From: Bacteroidales bacterium
GTDB lineage: Bacteria > Bacteroidota > Bacteroidia > Bacteroidales > Muribaculaceae
Length of the DNA stretch: 29,030 nucleotides
NCBI GenBank assembly: GCA_004557565.1
Contig: SFGS01000028.1
Location: 1-29,030 of the forward strand
Direction of reading: 5' to 3'
Shown here: positions 17,232-25,342 of the stretch, piece by piece
How positions within the stretch are numbered: position 1 is the stretch's first letter
How the letters are laid out: each line of letters starts with the position of its first letter
Notes under the pieces: generated by a model
Databases searched by the model: none
What the model saw: only the letters and a program-made list of their open reading frames with translations
What the model was told of the DNA's origin: nothing
Made by a program: the position numbers and the translations under genes

Positions 17232-17260
17232 GTAAAGCCGTTTTAAGTCCCTTTGAGGGC
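17232..17260 (+). repeat. Diverged direct repeat (partner at 15698-15729)
   Basis: The core AAAGCCGTTTTA is identical at 17234-17245 and 15702-15713. It is followed in each case by a GTCC-TT-AGGGC pattern with small changes. The two copies flank the XRE gene and its AT-rich upstream region in the same orientation. Confidence 0.5.
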
Positions 17261-17280
17261 GCGAAAGGTGAATGGGTGAG

Positions 17281-18192
17281 TTACACCTCCATTCCGCCGA
17301 TTAATTCGCGCACGCTCGCTATTTGGTGGCGTTTCAAATAATCTTCAATGTCGTCGATTGCCTTAACGCTCACTTGTGGGTCAACGAAGTTGGCTGTGCC
17401 AATCTGCACGGCGGTGGCACCGGCAAGGAGGAATTCGATGGCATCGCGACCACTTGCAATGCCGCCAAGTCCCACAACAGGCACTTTCACGGCGTTAGCC
17501 ACCTGCCAAACCATTCTCACCGCAATAGGGCGAATGCAAGGCCCCGACAAGCCGCCTGTGATGGTAGAGAGCATTGGTTTGCGCTTCTCCACGTCGATAG
17601 CCATGCCCAGGAAGGTGTTGGTGAGCGACACAGCATCAGCACCAGCGGCCTCCACGGCGCGTGCAATTTCGGTGATGTCGGTCACGTTTGGCGTGAGTTT
17701 CACAATCATTGTGCCGTCGTAGGCTTTGCGTACGGCACTTGTCACGCTCTCCGCACCGCTGCATGTGGTGCCGAATCCCATACCGCCCTGCTTCACGTTG
17801 GGGCAAGAGATGTTGATTTCCACGGCTGCCACTTTATCAAGAGGGCTGAGTTTTTCGCACACAGCCACATAATCGTCGATGCACGAACCGCTCACGTTCA
17901 CTATTACTCGTGTGTCAAGGTCTTTGATACGGGGATAAATGTGCTCAATGAAGTAATCCACGCCTTTGTTCTGGAGCCCTACGGCGTTGAGCATACCGCT
18001 TGGGGTTTCTGCCATACGAGGATAAGGGTTGCCCTCGCGATGGTGGAGCGTGGTGCCCTTCACAATGATGCCTCCAAGGCGGTTCAAATCGATAAAATCG
18101 GCGAATTCTTCGCCATATCCAAAGGTTCCCGATGCAGTCATAATCGGGTTTTTCAACTTCAGTTTTCCAATTTCAACGCTTAAATCTACCAT
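17281..18192 (-). CDS. pyrD: Dihydroorotate dehydrogenase B, catalytic subunit
   Basis: This 303-residue protein is a class 1B dihydroorotate dehydrogenase, oxidising dihydroorotate to orotate in pyrimidine synthesis with FMN. Visible motifs are MTASGTFGYG (19-28), VKGTTLHHREGNPYPR, the conserved NAVGLQNKG, the active-site Cys in VEINISCPN (near 128), LTNTF and the FMN phosphate site GLGGIASGRDAIEFLLAGA near the end. The Cys base separates class 1B from class 2 (Ser). Its start overlaps the end of pyrK by seven bases, so the two are translationally coupled in a pyrK-pyrD operon. Electrons pass through PyrK to NAD+. Its length is normal. Confidence 0.95.
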   Translation of the reverse strand: MVDLSVEIGKLKLKNPIMTASGTFGYGEEFADFIDLNRLGGIIVKGTTLHHREGNPYPRMAETPSGMLNAVGLQNKGVDYFIEHIYPRIKDLDTRVIVNVSGSCIDDYVAVCEKLSPLDKVAAVEINISCPNVKQGGMGFGTTCSGAESVTSAVRKAYDGTMIVKLTPNVTDITEIARAVEAAGADAVSLTNTFLGMAIDVEKRKPMLSTITGGLSGPCIRPIAVRMVWQVANAVKVPVVGLGGIASGRDAIEFLLAGATAVQIGTANFVDPQVSVKAIDDIEDYLKRHQIASVRELIGGMEV

Positions 18193-18947
18193 TTCAATCG
18201 ATTTATATTAAATACAGGACCTTCTTTACAAACACACACATGACCGCTGTCGGCGGTGTCTTCCACGCAGCACAAACAAGCGCCCAAACCGCAAGCCATC
18301 ATATTTTCGAGCGACACCTCGCAGTCGATGCCCTTGCTCTTGGCAATGGCAGCCACGGCTTTCATCATGGGTTGAGGGCCGCAGCAAGCGATGTGGTCGA
18401 TGGGGGAATTGAGGATGGAATGTTGGGTAACGAATCCCTTTTCGCCCTCTGAACCGTCTTCGGTGGAGATATACACCTCGCCCCAACGCTTAAACTCGTC
18501 GAGCAGCAGCAAGTCGCTTGCCGAGCGAGCGCCAAGCAGGAATCTCACCTTTTTGCCAAGTTTAGAGAGCACTTTGCCCAGCTGGAGCAATGGAGCAACG
18601 CCCACGCCGCCACCTATGAGTATCATTTCGCCAGCGAACGAGCAGCTGAAGCCGTTGCCAAGTGGCATCACAAGGTTGAGCGTTTCGCCCACTCGTGTTG
18701 CCAAAAGCGATGCTGTGCCCTCGCCAGCCTTGCGTATGAGCAGCCAGAGCTGATTTCGCTCTTCATCCACATAGCAAATGGAGATAGGACGGCGGAGGAA
18801 AGTGGTTTTTGAATGAGGAACTTCCACCTGAACAAACTGTCCGGGGTACGTGTCAGGCATCGTGCCTGATTGTGGAGTGAGTTTGAGCAGTCCGTAAAGA
18901 GGGGAGATGCTCAGATTTTCGCTCACTATAAAATCCATTTCAGTCAT
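18186..18947 (-). CDS. pyrK: Dihydroorotate dehydrogenase B, electron-transfer subunit
   Basis: This 253-residue protein is the FAD and [2Fe-2S] partner of PyrD. The N-terminal ferredoxin-reductase-like barrel shows FLRRPISICY (near 51), which binds FAD. The nucleotide-binding part has LIGGGVGVAPL (near 112). The C-terminal cluster motif has Cys residues in MACGLGACLCC (near 217-225) and a further Cys in VCVC (near 235), which ligate the iron-sulfur centre. It starts behind a Bacteroidota promoter (18979-19012) and is the first gene of the operon with pyrD. Confidence 0.94.
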   Translation of the reverse strand: MTEMDFIVSENLSISPLYGLLKLTPQSGTMPDTYPGQFVQVEVPHSKTTFLRRPISICYVDEERNQLWLLIRKAGEGTASLLATRVGETLNLVMPLGNGFSCSFAGEMILIGGGVGVAPLLQLGKVLSKLGKKVRFLLGARSASDLLLLDEFKRWGEVYISTEDGSEGEKGFVTQHSILNSPIDHIACCGPQPMMKAVAAIAKSKGIDCEVSLENMMACGLGACLCCVEDTADSGHVCVCKEGPVFNINRLKW

Positions 18948-18978
18948 TGTCTTGATAGCATAATTAATGGTTGCTGCA

Positions 18979-19012
18979 CAAATTTACGAAATAGTTTTCA
19001 TTCCATTTCAAA
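18979..19012 (-). promoter_or_regulatory. pyrK-pyrD promoter
   Basis: On the minus strand, -7 TAAATTTG (plus 18979-18986) and -33 TTTG (plus 19009-19012) are 22 bases apart. The leader is about 25 bases. Confidence 0.6.
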
Positions 19013-19062
19013 AATCGCCAATATTTATTTGCGCGTATGGCAGGAGTGAAGTGGCATGGTAG

Positions 19063-19082
19063 GGACGCGATAATTCGCGTCC
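19063..19082. repeat. Short perfect palindromic hairpin
   Basis: GGACGCGA (19063-19070) pairs with TCGCGTCC (19075-19082) around a TAAT loop. No T-tract follows on either strand. The sequence resembles short GACGCGAT palindromes scattered between genes in many Bacteroidota. It lies 77 bases past the end of the citramalate synthase gene. Confidence 0.55.
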
Positions 19083-19158
19083 GCTCGGCTAATGTGTTAT
19101 AACACAATATGATATGGTTTGTGTATGTGGGCGTGAAATACCACTGCGCTCGGTCTTG

Positions 19159-20742
19159 TTACGATTTGCGCATGCCTTCGATGATGTTCAGCATTTTGAT
19201 GGTGGCTTGGAAGGCGGCTTCTATCTGGTCCACCTCCAGGCCGCGCGTCTTGATGATGTGGCCATTGTAGTTCCAGGTGATGTTGGTCATCACCAGTGCG
19301 TCGGTGCTGCCGTGGGGCGGAATGCTCACCGTGTAGTTGGTGAGTCGAGGCATTTCTCGTTTCAGGTTGTCTTTGTAAATCTTCTTCACCGCTTTGATAA
19401 ACGCGTCGAACTGGCCATCGCCGAATGCGCTTTGCTCGTATTCCTTGCCTTCGATTTCGAGTTTCACCGTGGCGGTGGGGTGCAATCCGTGCGACATGGT
19501 GAGCGAGTAGTTCACAATTTTCACCTTGTTGATTACCGAGTCGCGCTTCACGATATCTGCCACGATGTAGGGGAGGTCGTCTTGCGTCACAATCTCCTTT
19601 TTATCGCCCAATTGAACGATTCTTTCGGTCACTTTCTGTACGTATTTCTTGCCCAACTGAATGCCCAGCTCCAGCAAATTCTCGGTGATACTTGCCTCGC
19701 CCGACAGTTTACCAAGGGCGTATTCACGTTTGCGGCCGAAGCGTTCGGGCAGCAGGCTGTTGTAGTAGAGTTCGTTTTTCCTGTCGCCGTCGGCATGTAC
19801 GCCAGCGGTTTGTGTAAACACATTCTCGCCAATGATAGGCTCGTTTTGCGCCACCACCACACCAGAGAACGACTCCACGATGTGGCTCACGGTGTAGATT
19901 TGCTTTTCGTCGATGCCCGTGGTCATGTGCAGCATGTCGTGCACCATAGGCACCACCGAGGCCAGCGGAGCATTGCCGGCGCGCTCGCCCAGACCGTTGA
20001 TGGTGCAGTGAATGCCCTTGATGCCCACCAGCCCCGCAGCAAAAGCATTGCTTGTGGCAAGGTCGTAGTCGTTGTGGGCGTGGAAGTCGAAATGCAGAGC
20101 AGGGTAGCGGTTCACCATACGCTTGCAGTATTCATACACCTGATTAGGATTCATGATGCCGAGCGTGTCGGCAAGCATAAATCGCTCAATGGGCAGGTGC
20201 TGCAGCGTGTCCATCAGTTTATACACATAGTGCTTGGAGGCGCGTATGCCATTCGACCAGTCCTCAAGATACAGATTCACCTTCAGCCCCTTGGCGTGCG
20301 CCAAGTTCACTTCCCTCACGATGTCGGCGCAGTGCTGTTCGAGCGTTTTGCCCAGTTGGAGGTTGCAGTGCCTTTCCGATCCCTTCACCAGCAGATTAAT
20401 CACCTTGCCACCCACCTTGTTCACCCATTCCACCGATTTACCGCCGTCGATAAATCCCAGAATTTCGATACGCGAGAGTTGGCCATTGTCGGCAGCCCAT
20501 TGGCAAATCGCCTTTGCCGACTCGAATTCACCGATGGAAACGTGGCAACTGCCAATCTCGATGCGAGGCACACGCAGATTGGTGAGCAGCATACGCGATA
20601 TGCTCAGCTTCTCAGCTGTAGAGAAGCTCACACCAGAGGTTTGCTCGCCATCACGCAGTGTGGTGTCGAGAAGCTCGATATGCCCAACAGCCTCGTTAGG
20701 CTTCGGCCGTGTGTCAAGTATTTTACCAAACAGTGAACTCAT
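19159..20742 (-). CDS. cimA: Probable (R)-citramalate synthase (LeuA/CimA family)
   Basis: This is a 527-residue alpha-isopropylmalate synthase-type enzyme. The TIM-barrel half opens with LLDTTLRDGEQTSGVSFS (R30, D31), carries the metal His pair in FDFHAHNDYDL (H221, H223) and NGLGERAGN, and the regulatory leucine/isoleucine-binding domain occupies about 395-527. By my recall of the Leptospira interrogans citramalate synthase, the pyruvate-pocket residues Leu81, Leu104 and Tyr144 align with L95, L118 and Y158 here at a constant offset of 14, and so do Arg16/Asp17 and His207/His209. That favours pyruvate plus acetyl-CoA giving citramalate for isoleucine synthesis, over 2-isopropylmalate synthase, the usual database name for such proteins. 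It is transcribed alone, with a -7 element five bases from a predicted start site. Confidence 0.8.
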   Translation of the reverse strand: MSSLFGKILDTRPKPNEAVGHIELLDTTLRDGEQTSGVSFSTAEKLSISRMLLTNLRVPRIEIGSCHVSIGEFESAKAICQWAADNGQLSRIEILGFIDGGKSVEWVNKVGGKVINLLVKGSERHCNLQLGKTLEQHCADIVREVNLAHAKGLKVNLYLEDWSNGIRASKHYVYKLMDTLQHLPIERFMLADTLGIMNPNQVYEYCKRMVNRYPALHFDFHAHNDYDLATSNAFAAGLVGIKGIHCTINGLGERAGNAPLASVVPMVHDMLHMTTGIDEKQIYTVSHIVESFSGVVVAQNEPIIGENVFTQTAGVHADGDRKNELYYNSLLPERFGRKREYALGKLSGEASITENLLELGIQLGKKYVQKVTERIVQLGDKKEIVTQDDLPYIVADIVKRDSVINKVKIVNYSLTMSHGLHPTATVKLEIEGKEYEQSAFGDGQFDAFIKAVKKIYKDNLKREMPRLTNYTVSIPPHGSTDALVMTNITWNYNGHIIKTRGLEVDQIEAAFQATIKMLNIIEGMRKS

Positions 20743-20753
20743 AAATTACCCCA

Positions 20754-20761
20754 CAAAGTTA
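20754..20761 (-). promoter_or_regulatory. -7 element of the citramalate synthase gene
   Basis: Minus-strand TAACTTTG ends 11 bases before the ATG (20742), so the RNA leader would be only a few bases. A -33 element is not clear in the T/A-rich stretch behind it. Confidence 0.45.
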
Positions 20762-20793
20762 CACTTTTTTTTAGTAAAATACACATAGGGGGG

Positions 20794-20843
20794 AGAAGTT
20801 AAAGAAGAGAAGTTAAGAAGTTAAAGAAGTTAAAGAAGTTAAG
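20794..20843. repeat. 9-bp tandem repeat, TTAAAGAAG type
   Basis: The region holds about five imperfect copies of TTAAAGAAG with a 9-base period, two of them perfect at 20821-20838. It lies between the citramalate synthase promoter and a second, different 9-bp array. Confidence 0.7.
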
Positions 20844-20889
20844 ACGATACCTTCGCCTTTTGAAATGATGGGCGTTTTTTTGGGGGGCG

Positions 20890-20979
20890 TCCGACCTGTC
20901 TGACCAGTCCGACCTGTCTGACTTGTCCGACTCGTCTGACTTGTTGGGCTTGTCTGACTTGCCAGGCTTGTCTGACTGG
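20890..20979. repeat. Ten-unit 9-bp tandem repeat, TCTGACTTG type
   Basis: Ten consecutive 9-base units follow the pattern TCYGACYTG, alternating TCC/TCT starts, with two diverged units (TTGGGCTTG, CCAGGCTTG). A run of nine G follows at 20982-20990. The array lies 51 bases past the hsdR stop. A four-unit relative is found at 24183-24218 on the other side of hsdR. Confidence 0.85.
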
Positions 20980-21030
20980 TTGGGGGGGGGCTCTGGCTTG
21001 GTGCCTTGTTGGCTTTCTTTGAGGGGGGAT

Positions 21031-24000
21031 TTATTCTTGGAGGAAGGGGAAAACGCCGCCGCACAGGTCGTAGAAGCGTTTGAAAAGGGTTTTGAGCTTC
21101 TCTGTTACGCTGAGTTTCTTCGCTTCTCTGCTGTTGCCGGCTCCAAAGAGGGGCATAGGGGGCAATATGCTCGCAATGCCTGTGCCCGATTCCCGAATTT
21201 CACCATCACGGAACGCCTGTTGCAGAAATTCTATCGTAAGTTCGGGTTTCAGTTTTTCCGAAGAAATGAGTTCCTGCACCTCATTGGTGAGTTTTTGGCG
21301 CACATACATAGCCCATTCGTCGTTGATGTTGCTTCCTGCCGATGCATTTCTTACAAACTGCATAATCAGGTCTTCCTTGTCGCGAAGGTCGGGGGTGGCG
21401 GCTATTGATTTCCTGATTTTCACCTCAAGTTCGGTGTCGTGCTTTGAATCGCCATTCTTCTGCGCCACGAGGAACAGAATGAAGTCGATGTTGATTTCCA
21501 CCGATTTCACCAGCTCAATTTCAAACACGATGTCGTCGTTCACATCGGCGGCTTCAACCTTTATCCTACGGCGATATTTTTCGTATAAGTCGAGGTAAAT
21601 GCCTTGATAATCTTTGAATTGCTCGTCGGTCAGAATTTCTTTGCCATTAAATTGGTCGAAACTCTGCAAGATGTTGCGCAATCGCAGAATTGCGCCCCAC
21701 AGCCTGATAAACTCCTTCTCCGCCTTTTCGCCAATAATCGTTTCGCTCAGAGGGAAATTAACCAGCAAGTCATCTTTCACGAATGATTGATAGCCGCGCA
21801 CGTCTGTGCCATCATCTTTCGTGTAGCCAAAGTAGTATTCGTCGAACGTTTTCATCAGCACCAGTCCGCCAGCCACCTTGTCGCCAAAGAGTTCGAGAGC
21901 CGCATTGGTGGCGTGTTCAAGGTTGCGGAAGCAAACTATGTTGCCAAAGCTTTTTATGCTGTTCAAGATGCGGTTGGTGCGCGAATAAGCCTGTATCAAG
22001 CCGTGCATTCTCAGGTTTTTATCCACCCAAAGCGTATTGAGCGTGGTGGCGTCAAATCCGGTGAGGAACATATTCACCACTATGAGCAAATCAATCTCAC
22101 GATTTTTCATGCGCAGCGACACATCTTTATAGTAGTTTTGGAATTTCTCTGCCGAAGTGTCGTAGCTCGTTCCAAACATTTCATTATAGTCGGCAATGCA
22201 CATATTCAGGAAATCGCGGCTCGATTGGTCGAGGTCTTCGGTGCTTTCAGAATTTTCGTCAGTCCCAAAGTCTTCTTCCGCCTCATTGGGCGCATAGCTG
22301 AAAATGGTGGCAATCTTCAGTCGCCGATTTGAGGGAAGCGCTTCCATTTGTCGCTTAAACTCTGTGTAGTAGAGTTTCACAAACGGAATGCCCGCCACAG
22401 CGAAAATGGAGTTGAAGCCTTGCAGTTTGGTTTTCACCTTCTGTTCTTCCACATCCTTTTTTGCGCTTGCCACCTCGCTGATATTGGTGAGTTTGCTGAA
22501 ATCGTAGTGCTGATAGTTGCGCTTCGTTTTTTGTGCAAAGTGGTCGAGAATGTATTTTGTGATAAATGTGATTCGCTTAGGGTCTTTGAGAATCTTGTCT
22601 TGGTCGATGGCTGGCACCGATTCCTGCTTGATTTCGTCGTCGGGGCGCAAAGTGCGGATATAGTCCACACGGAATGGCAGCACATTGCCGTCGCGAATGG
22701 CATCCACAATGGTGTAGCTGTGCAGGCGGTCGCCAAAAGCGCCCTCGGTGGTGGTGAACTCCACATTGCGTATGGCACCGGCGTTGTCGGGGAATATCGG
22801 TGTGCCTGTGAAGCCGAACATGTGGTATTTCTTGAATTTCTTCACAATGGCCTTGTGCATATCGCCAAACTGCGAGCGGTGGCACTCGTCGAAAATCATT
22901 ACCACGTGCTGGTTGTAAATCTTGTGCAGCGGGTTTCGTGAAATGAAATTGCTCAGCTTTTGAATGGTGGTGATAATGATGCGGCAATTCTCGTCGTTGA
23001 GCTGGCGAGTGAGCACAGCGGTAGAGGTGTTGGAGTTGGCTGCGCCCTTCTCGAAGCGGTCGTATTCCTTCATGGTTTGATAGTCGAGGTCTTTGCGATC
23101 GACCACAAAGAGCACCTTGTCGATTTCCTCCATGCCCGATGCCAAGCGAGCCGTCTTGAAAGAAGTGAGCGTTTTTCCCGAACCGGTGGTGTGCCAAATG
23201 TAGCCACCGCCCTCACGCTTGCCCCAATCGCGCTGGTAGCTTGCGGTGCGTATGCGCTGAATGATGCGCTCCGTAGCGGCTATTTGGTAAGGGCGCATCA
23301 CCATCAGCATTTCCTCGGCGGTGAACACGCAGTATTTGGTGAGCACATTCAGCAGCGTGTGCTTGGAGAGAAACGTCTGTGTGAAGTTGATGAGGTCGCG
23401 TATGGGCTCATTGTCGAGTAATGCCCAGTATGAGGTGAACTCATACGAATTGCTCGTTTGCTTCTTGCTGCCCTTGCCCTGCTGCTTCACATGGCAGTAG
23501 CGAGTGGTGTTGCTGTAATATTTAGTGAGTGTGCCATTCGAGATGACGAAAATCTGCACAAACTCAAACAGTCCGCACCCAGCCCAAAACGATTCACGGT
23601 TGTAACGCCGAATTTGGTTGAAGGCTTCGCGCACCTCCACACCACGGCGCTTGAGCTCCACATGCACCAGTGGCAAGCCGTTGACCAGGATTGTTACGTC
23701 GTAGCGGTTTTCGTGGCTGCCGCCCTCTGGCACATACTGGTTGATTACCTGCAGCGAATTGTTGTGGATATTCTCTTTATCGATGAGATACACGTTCAGA
23801 AACGACCCATCGTCGCGAGTGAGCACCTTTTTATGGTCTTCTTGAATGGTGCGGGTTTTTTCCACGATGCCCTCGTTGGGGTTGCCGAGGTGCTGTTTGA
23901 AAAACGCTGTCCACTCCTTGTCAGTGAACTGCATTTGATTGAGTTTTTCGATTTGCGTGCGCAGGTTGGCTATCAAGTCGGCTTCACACTTGATAGGCAG

Positions 24001-24147
24001 ATATTCGTAGGCTTGGCGCTGAAGTCGCTTGATGAAATCGGCTTCCATAGCCGCTTCGCTCTGGTATTGGGCAGAGCTGTAATCGCCTGCTTCAAATTCG
24101 GCAACCACGGTCGATTCCGTGTTTTCTGAAACCATGTCGTATTTCAT
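21031..24147 (-). CDS. hsdR: Type I restriction enzyme, R subunit (HsdR)
   Basis: This 1038-residue protein is the motor and nuclease subunit of a type I restriction system. The N-terminal nuclease has YDVTI (Asp near 148), VELKRRG (ELK near 162) and the QxxxY motif in NQIRRY. The SF2 translocase follows, with HTTGSGKT (near 318), DECHRSQFGD (near 419) and FTGTPIF, then motifs V/VI near FLTGFDA and QAYSRTNR. The C-terminal helical part binds the methylase core. I chose ATG 24147; the frame extends two codons to a TTG. It lies 59 bases after the four-helix-bundle gene, with a 9-bp repeat cluster in between. It is the last gene of the operon, and no clear terminator follows. Confidence 0.94.
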   Translation of the reverse strand: MKYDMVSENTESTVVAEFEAGDYSSAQYQSEAAMEADFIKRLQRQAYEYLPIKCEADLIANLRTQIEKLNQMQFTDKEWTAFFKQHLGNPNEGIVEKTRTIQEDHKKVLTRDDGSFLNVYLIDKENIHNNSLQVINQYVPEGGSHENRYDVTILVNGLPLVHVELKRRGVEVREAFNQIRRYNRESFWAGCGLFEFVQIFVISNGTLTKYYSNTTRYCHVKQQGKGSKKQTSNSYEFTSYWALLDNEPIRDLINFTQTFLSKHTLLNVLTKYCVFTAEEMLMVMRPYQIAATERIIQRIRTASYQRDWGKREGGGYIWHTTGSGKTLTSFKTARLASGMEEIDKVLFVVDRKDLDYQTMKEYDRFEKGAANSNTSTAVLTRQLNDENCRIIITTIQKLSNFISRNPLHKIYNQHVVMIFDECHRSQFGDMHKAIVKKFKKYHMFGFTGTPIFPDNAGAIRNVEFTTTEGAFGDRLHSYTIVDAIRDGNVLPFRVDYIRTLRPDDEIKQESVPAIDQDKILKDPKRITFITKYILDHFAQKTKRNYQHYDFSKLTNISEVASAKKDVEEQKVKTKLQGFNSIFAVAGIPFVKLYYTEFKRQMEALPSNRRLKIATIFSYAPNEAEEDFGTDENSESTEDLDQSSRDFLNMCIADYNEMFGTSYDTSAEKFQNYYKDVSLRMKNREIDLLIVVNMFLTGFDATTLNTLWVDKNLRMHGLIQAYSRTNRILNSIKSFGNIVCFRNLEHATNAALELFGDKVAGGLVLMKTFDEYYFGYTKDDGTDVRGYQSFVKDDLLVNFPLSETIIGEKAEKEFIRLWGAILRLRNILQSFDQFNGKEILTDEQFKDYQGIYLDLYEKYRRRIKVEAADVNDDIVFEIELVKSVEINIDFILFLVAQKNGDSKHDTELEVKIRKSIAATPDLRDKEDLIMQFVRNASAGSNINDEWAMYVRQKLTNEVQELISSEKLKPELTIEFLQQAFRDGEIRESGTGIASILPPMPLFGAGNSREAKKLSVTEKLKTLFKRFYDLCGGVFPFLQE

Positions 24148-24182
24148 AATCAATGCTTATTTAGGTTGTTTGATGGAATTGG

Positions 24183-24218
24183 TCAGACCAGTCTGACGAG
24201 TCTGATTAGTCGGATTTT
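24183..24218. repeat. Four-unit 9-bp repeat, TCTGACGAG type
   Basis: The units TCAGACCAG, TCTGACGAG, TCTGATTAG and TCGGATTTT are in tandem. They belong to the same family as the array at 20890-20979 and overlap the last codons and stop of the four-helix-bundle gene. Confidence 0.75.
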
Positions 24219-24790
24219 TTGGATTTGGTGGGTGGATTTATGCTTTGGTGGGTGCGGTATTGTGTGCGGGCTGCATACATTTGCTTGCGGATACCGCCTT
24301 TTTGCAGGAATTGGTTTTGCTGGCTGTCAATCAGGCGGCGAAGCATGTAGGTGGCTTGATTGATGAGCGTGATACACAGATTGCAGAATTCCTCTGCGTT
24401 CATTGCCGAAGCATATTCTGTGGGGTTGTTCAAAAAATCGTCACTTTTAAGATACTCTCGCAGTCGGATAGTGCGAGGGTGATTCTTGTGCCATTGCGGC
24501 AATTTGTTCTGTCGGAGGAAGTCCTCATAGTCGAGCAGTAGTTCCTCTAATGAAGCTTTTGCCACGTTGGTGAGCTTGATTTCGGTTTCGCTCGATGTGG
24601 TTGATGCCACGCTTTCCTCAGCTATGTTTTGTTTACCGCTACGAGTCGCTTGCTCTATTTGGTCGCGCGTGCGGCTTCCTGCCCTGATATACTGCTTGGT
24701 AAAAATCATCGTTAGGTCGTAGATGATTTCACTCAAGCGATATACCCTGAGATTGCGATATCCTCCTTTATTATTTAGAAATTGGCTCAT
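24206..24790 (-). CDS. Four helix bundle protein with suffix domain (S23/IVP-like)
   Basis: This is a 194-residue protein. Residues about 10-85 match the four-helix-bundle family related to the 23S rRNA intervening-sequence (S23) proteins: YRNLRVYRLSEIIYDLT, then DQIEQATRSGKQNIAEES. Residues about 78-165 match the suffix extension seen in Bacteroidota, with KLTNVAKASLEELLLDYEDF. The last 25 residues are basic and polar and end inside a 9-bp repeat that supplies the stop codon. Its start overlaps the hsdS stop by ATGA, which ties it to the restriction operon. The biochemical role of this family is unknown; the Avd proteins of diversity-generating retroelements share the fold, but no reverse transcriptase is present here. 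Confidence 0.82.
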   Translation of the reverse strand: MSQFLNNKGGYRNLRVYRLSEIIYDLTMIFTKQYIRAGSRTRDQIEQATRSGKQNIAEESVASTTSSETEIKLTNVAKASLEELLLDYEDFLRQNKLPQWHKNHPRTIRLREYLKSDDFLNNPTEYASAMNAEEFCNLCITLINQATYMLRRLIDSQQNQFLQKGGIRKQMYAARTQYRTHQSINPPTKSKKSD

Positions 24791-25320
24791 GCCGATAATT
24801 TCTTAAAAGTCAACAATTTATTTCTATAATATTCGTATTGGTCTTTAACCGCGGCTATTTCGGCTGGCAAACCATTTGTGAGGTCATTGACCAAAGTCTC
24901 AAACCGGTCAAGAATAGCAACAATCTTTTCTTGCAATTCAAGTGGGGGAATGGGAATAGGAATAGAATTTAATTTTTTTTGATTCAGTTTTGGCTGAGCA
25001 CCTCCAGAAACGTATTTAGAAATGTCTAAATTGTTGATGAAGTATTCAACAAATTTTCTTGTCACATCTGAGTTAAAGTGAAGAACATGAGCATGATTAT
25101 TAACCCAAGTTTTCCCATATATAGAAAAAGCAATGGGTGTGCTTCTTGCCAATAAATTTGCTCCGTCTTCTGATATTAACAAATAGGAACCATCGAAAAT
25201 ATAATTATTTACATGGTCAACGACACCAGAAGCCCCGTAATAAGGGTAGATGCCTGATATTCGAGTTGATGCAGTAACTGGTTTTCTGAGTTTGTCCATA
25301 TTATCGCAGATTTCTCCCAA
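24787..25320 (-). pseudogene. hsdS: HsdS C-terminal half (second recognition domain), out of frame with first half
   Basis: This is 177 residues from a TTG at 25320, but the frame is open further upstream into the G run, reading GGHNYKIQWKKLGEICDNMD before it meets a stop. It contains the second target-recognition domain (IYPYYGASGVVD, then LLISEDGANL, then INNLDISKYVSGGAQPKLNQ, then PIPIPPLELQEKIV) and the second conserved helix (AAVKDQYEYYRNKLLTF). No ATG in a good position starts it, so it is expected to be silent unless the upstream frame is joined to it. Its stop overlaps the start of the four-helix-bundle gene. Confidence 0.88.
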
Positions 25321-25342
25321 TTTCTTCCATTGGATTTTGTAA

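Noticed and set aside
19114..20736. Long plus-strand open frame of 540 codons opposite the citramalate synthase gene
   Set aside because: It mirrors a clearly conserved enzyme on the minus strand, is rich in His/Val/Gln as antisense frames are, and has no recognisable domain.
20890..20979. Possible CRISPR array
   Set aside because: The units are 9 bases in direct tandem with no unique spacers, and no cas genes are present.
20813..21064. Minus-strand frame coding Ser/Thr/Gln tripeptide repeats past hsdR
   Set aside because: It is simply the 9-bp array translated in one frame and overlaps the hsdR end out of frame.
24206..24790. Avd-like component of a diversity-generating retroelement
   Set aside because: The fold is shared, but no reverse transcriptase, template repeat or variable repeat is seen nearby.
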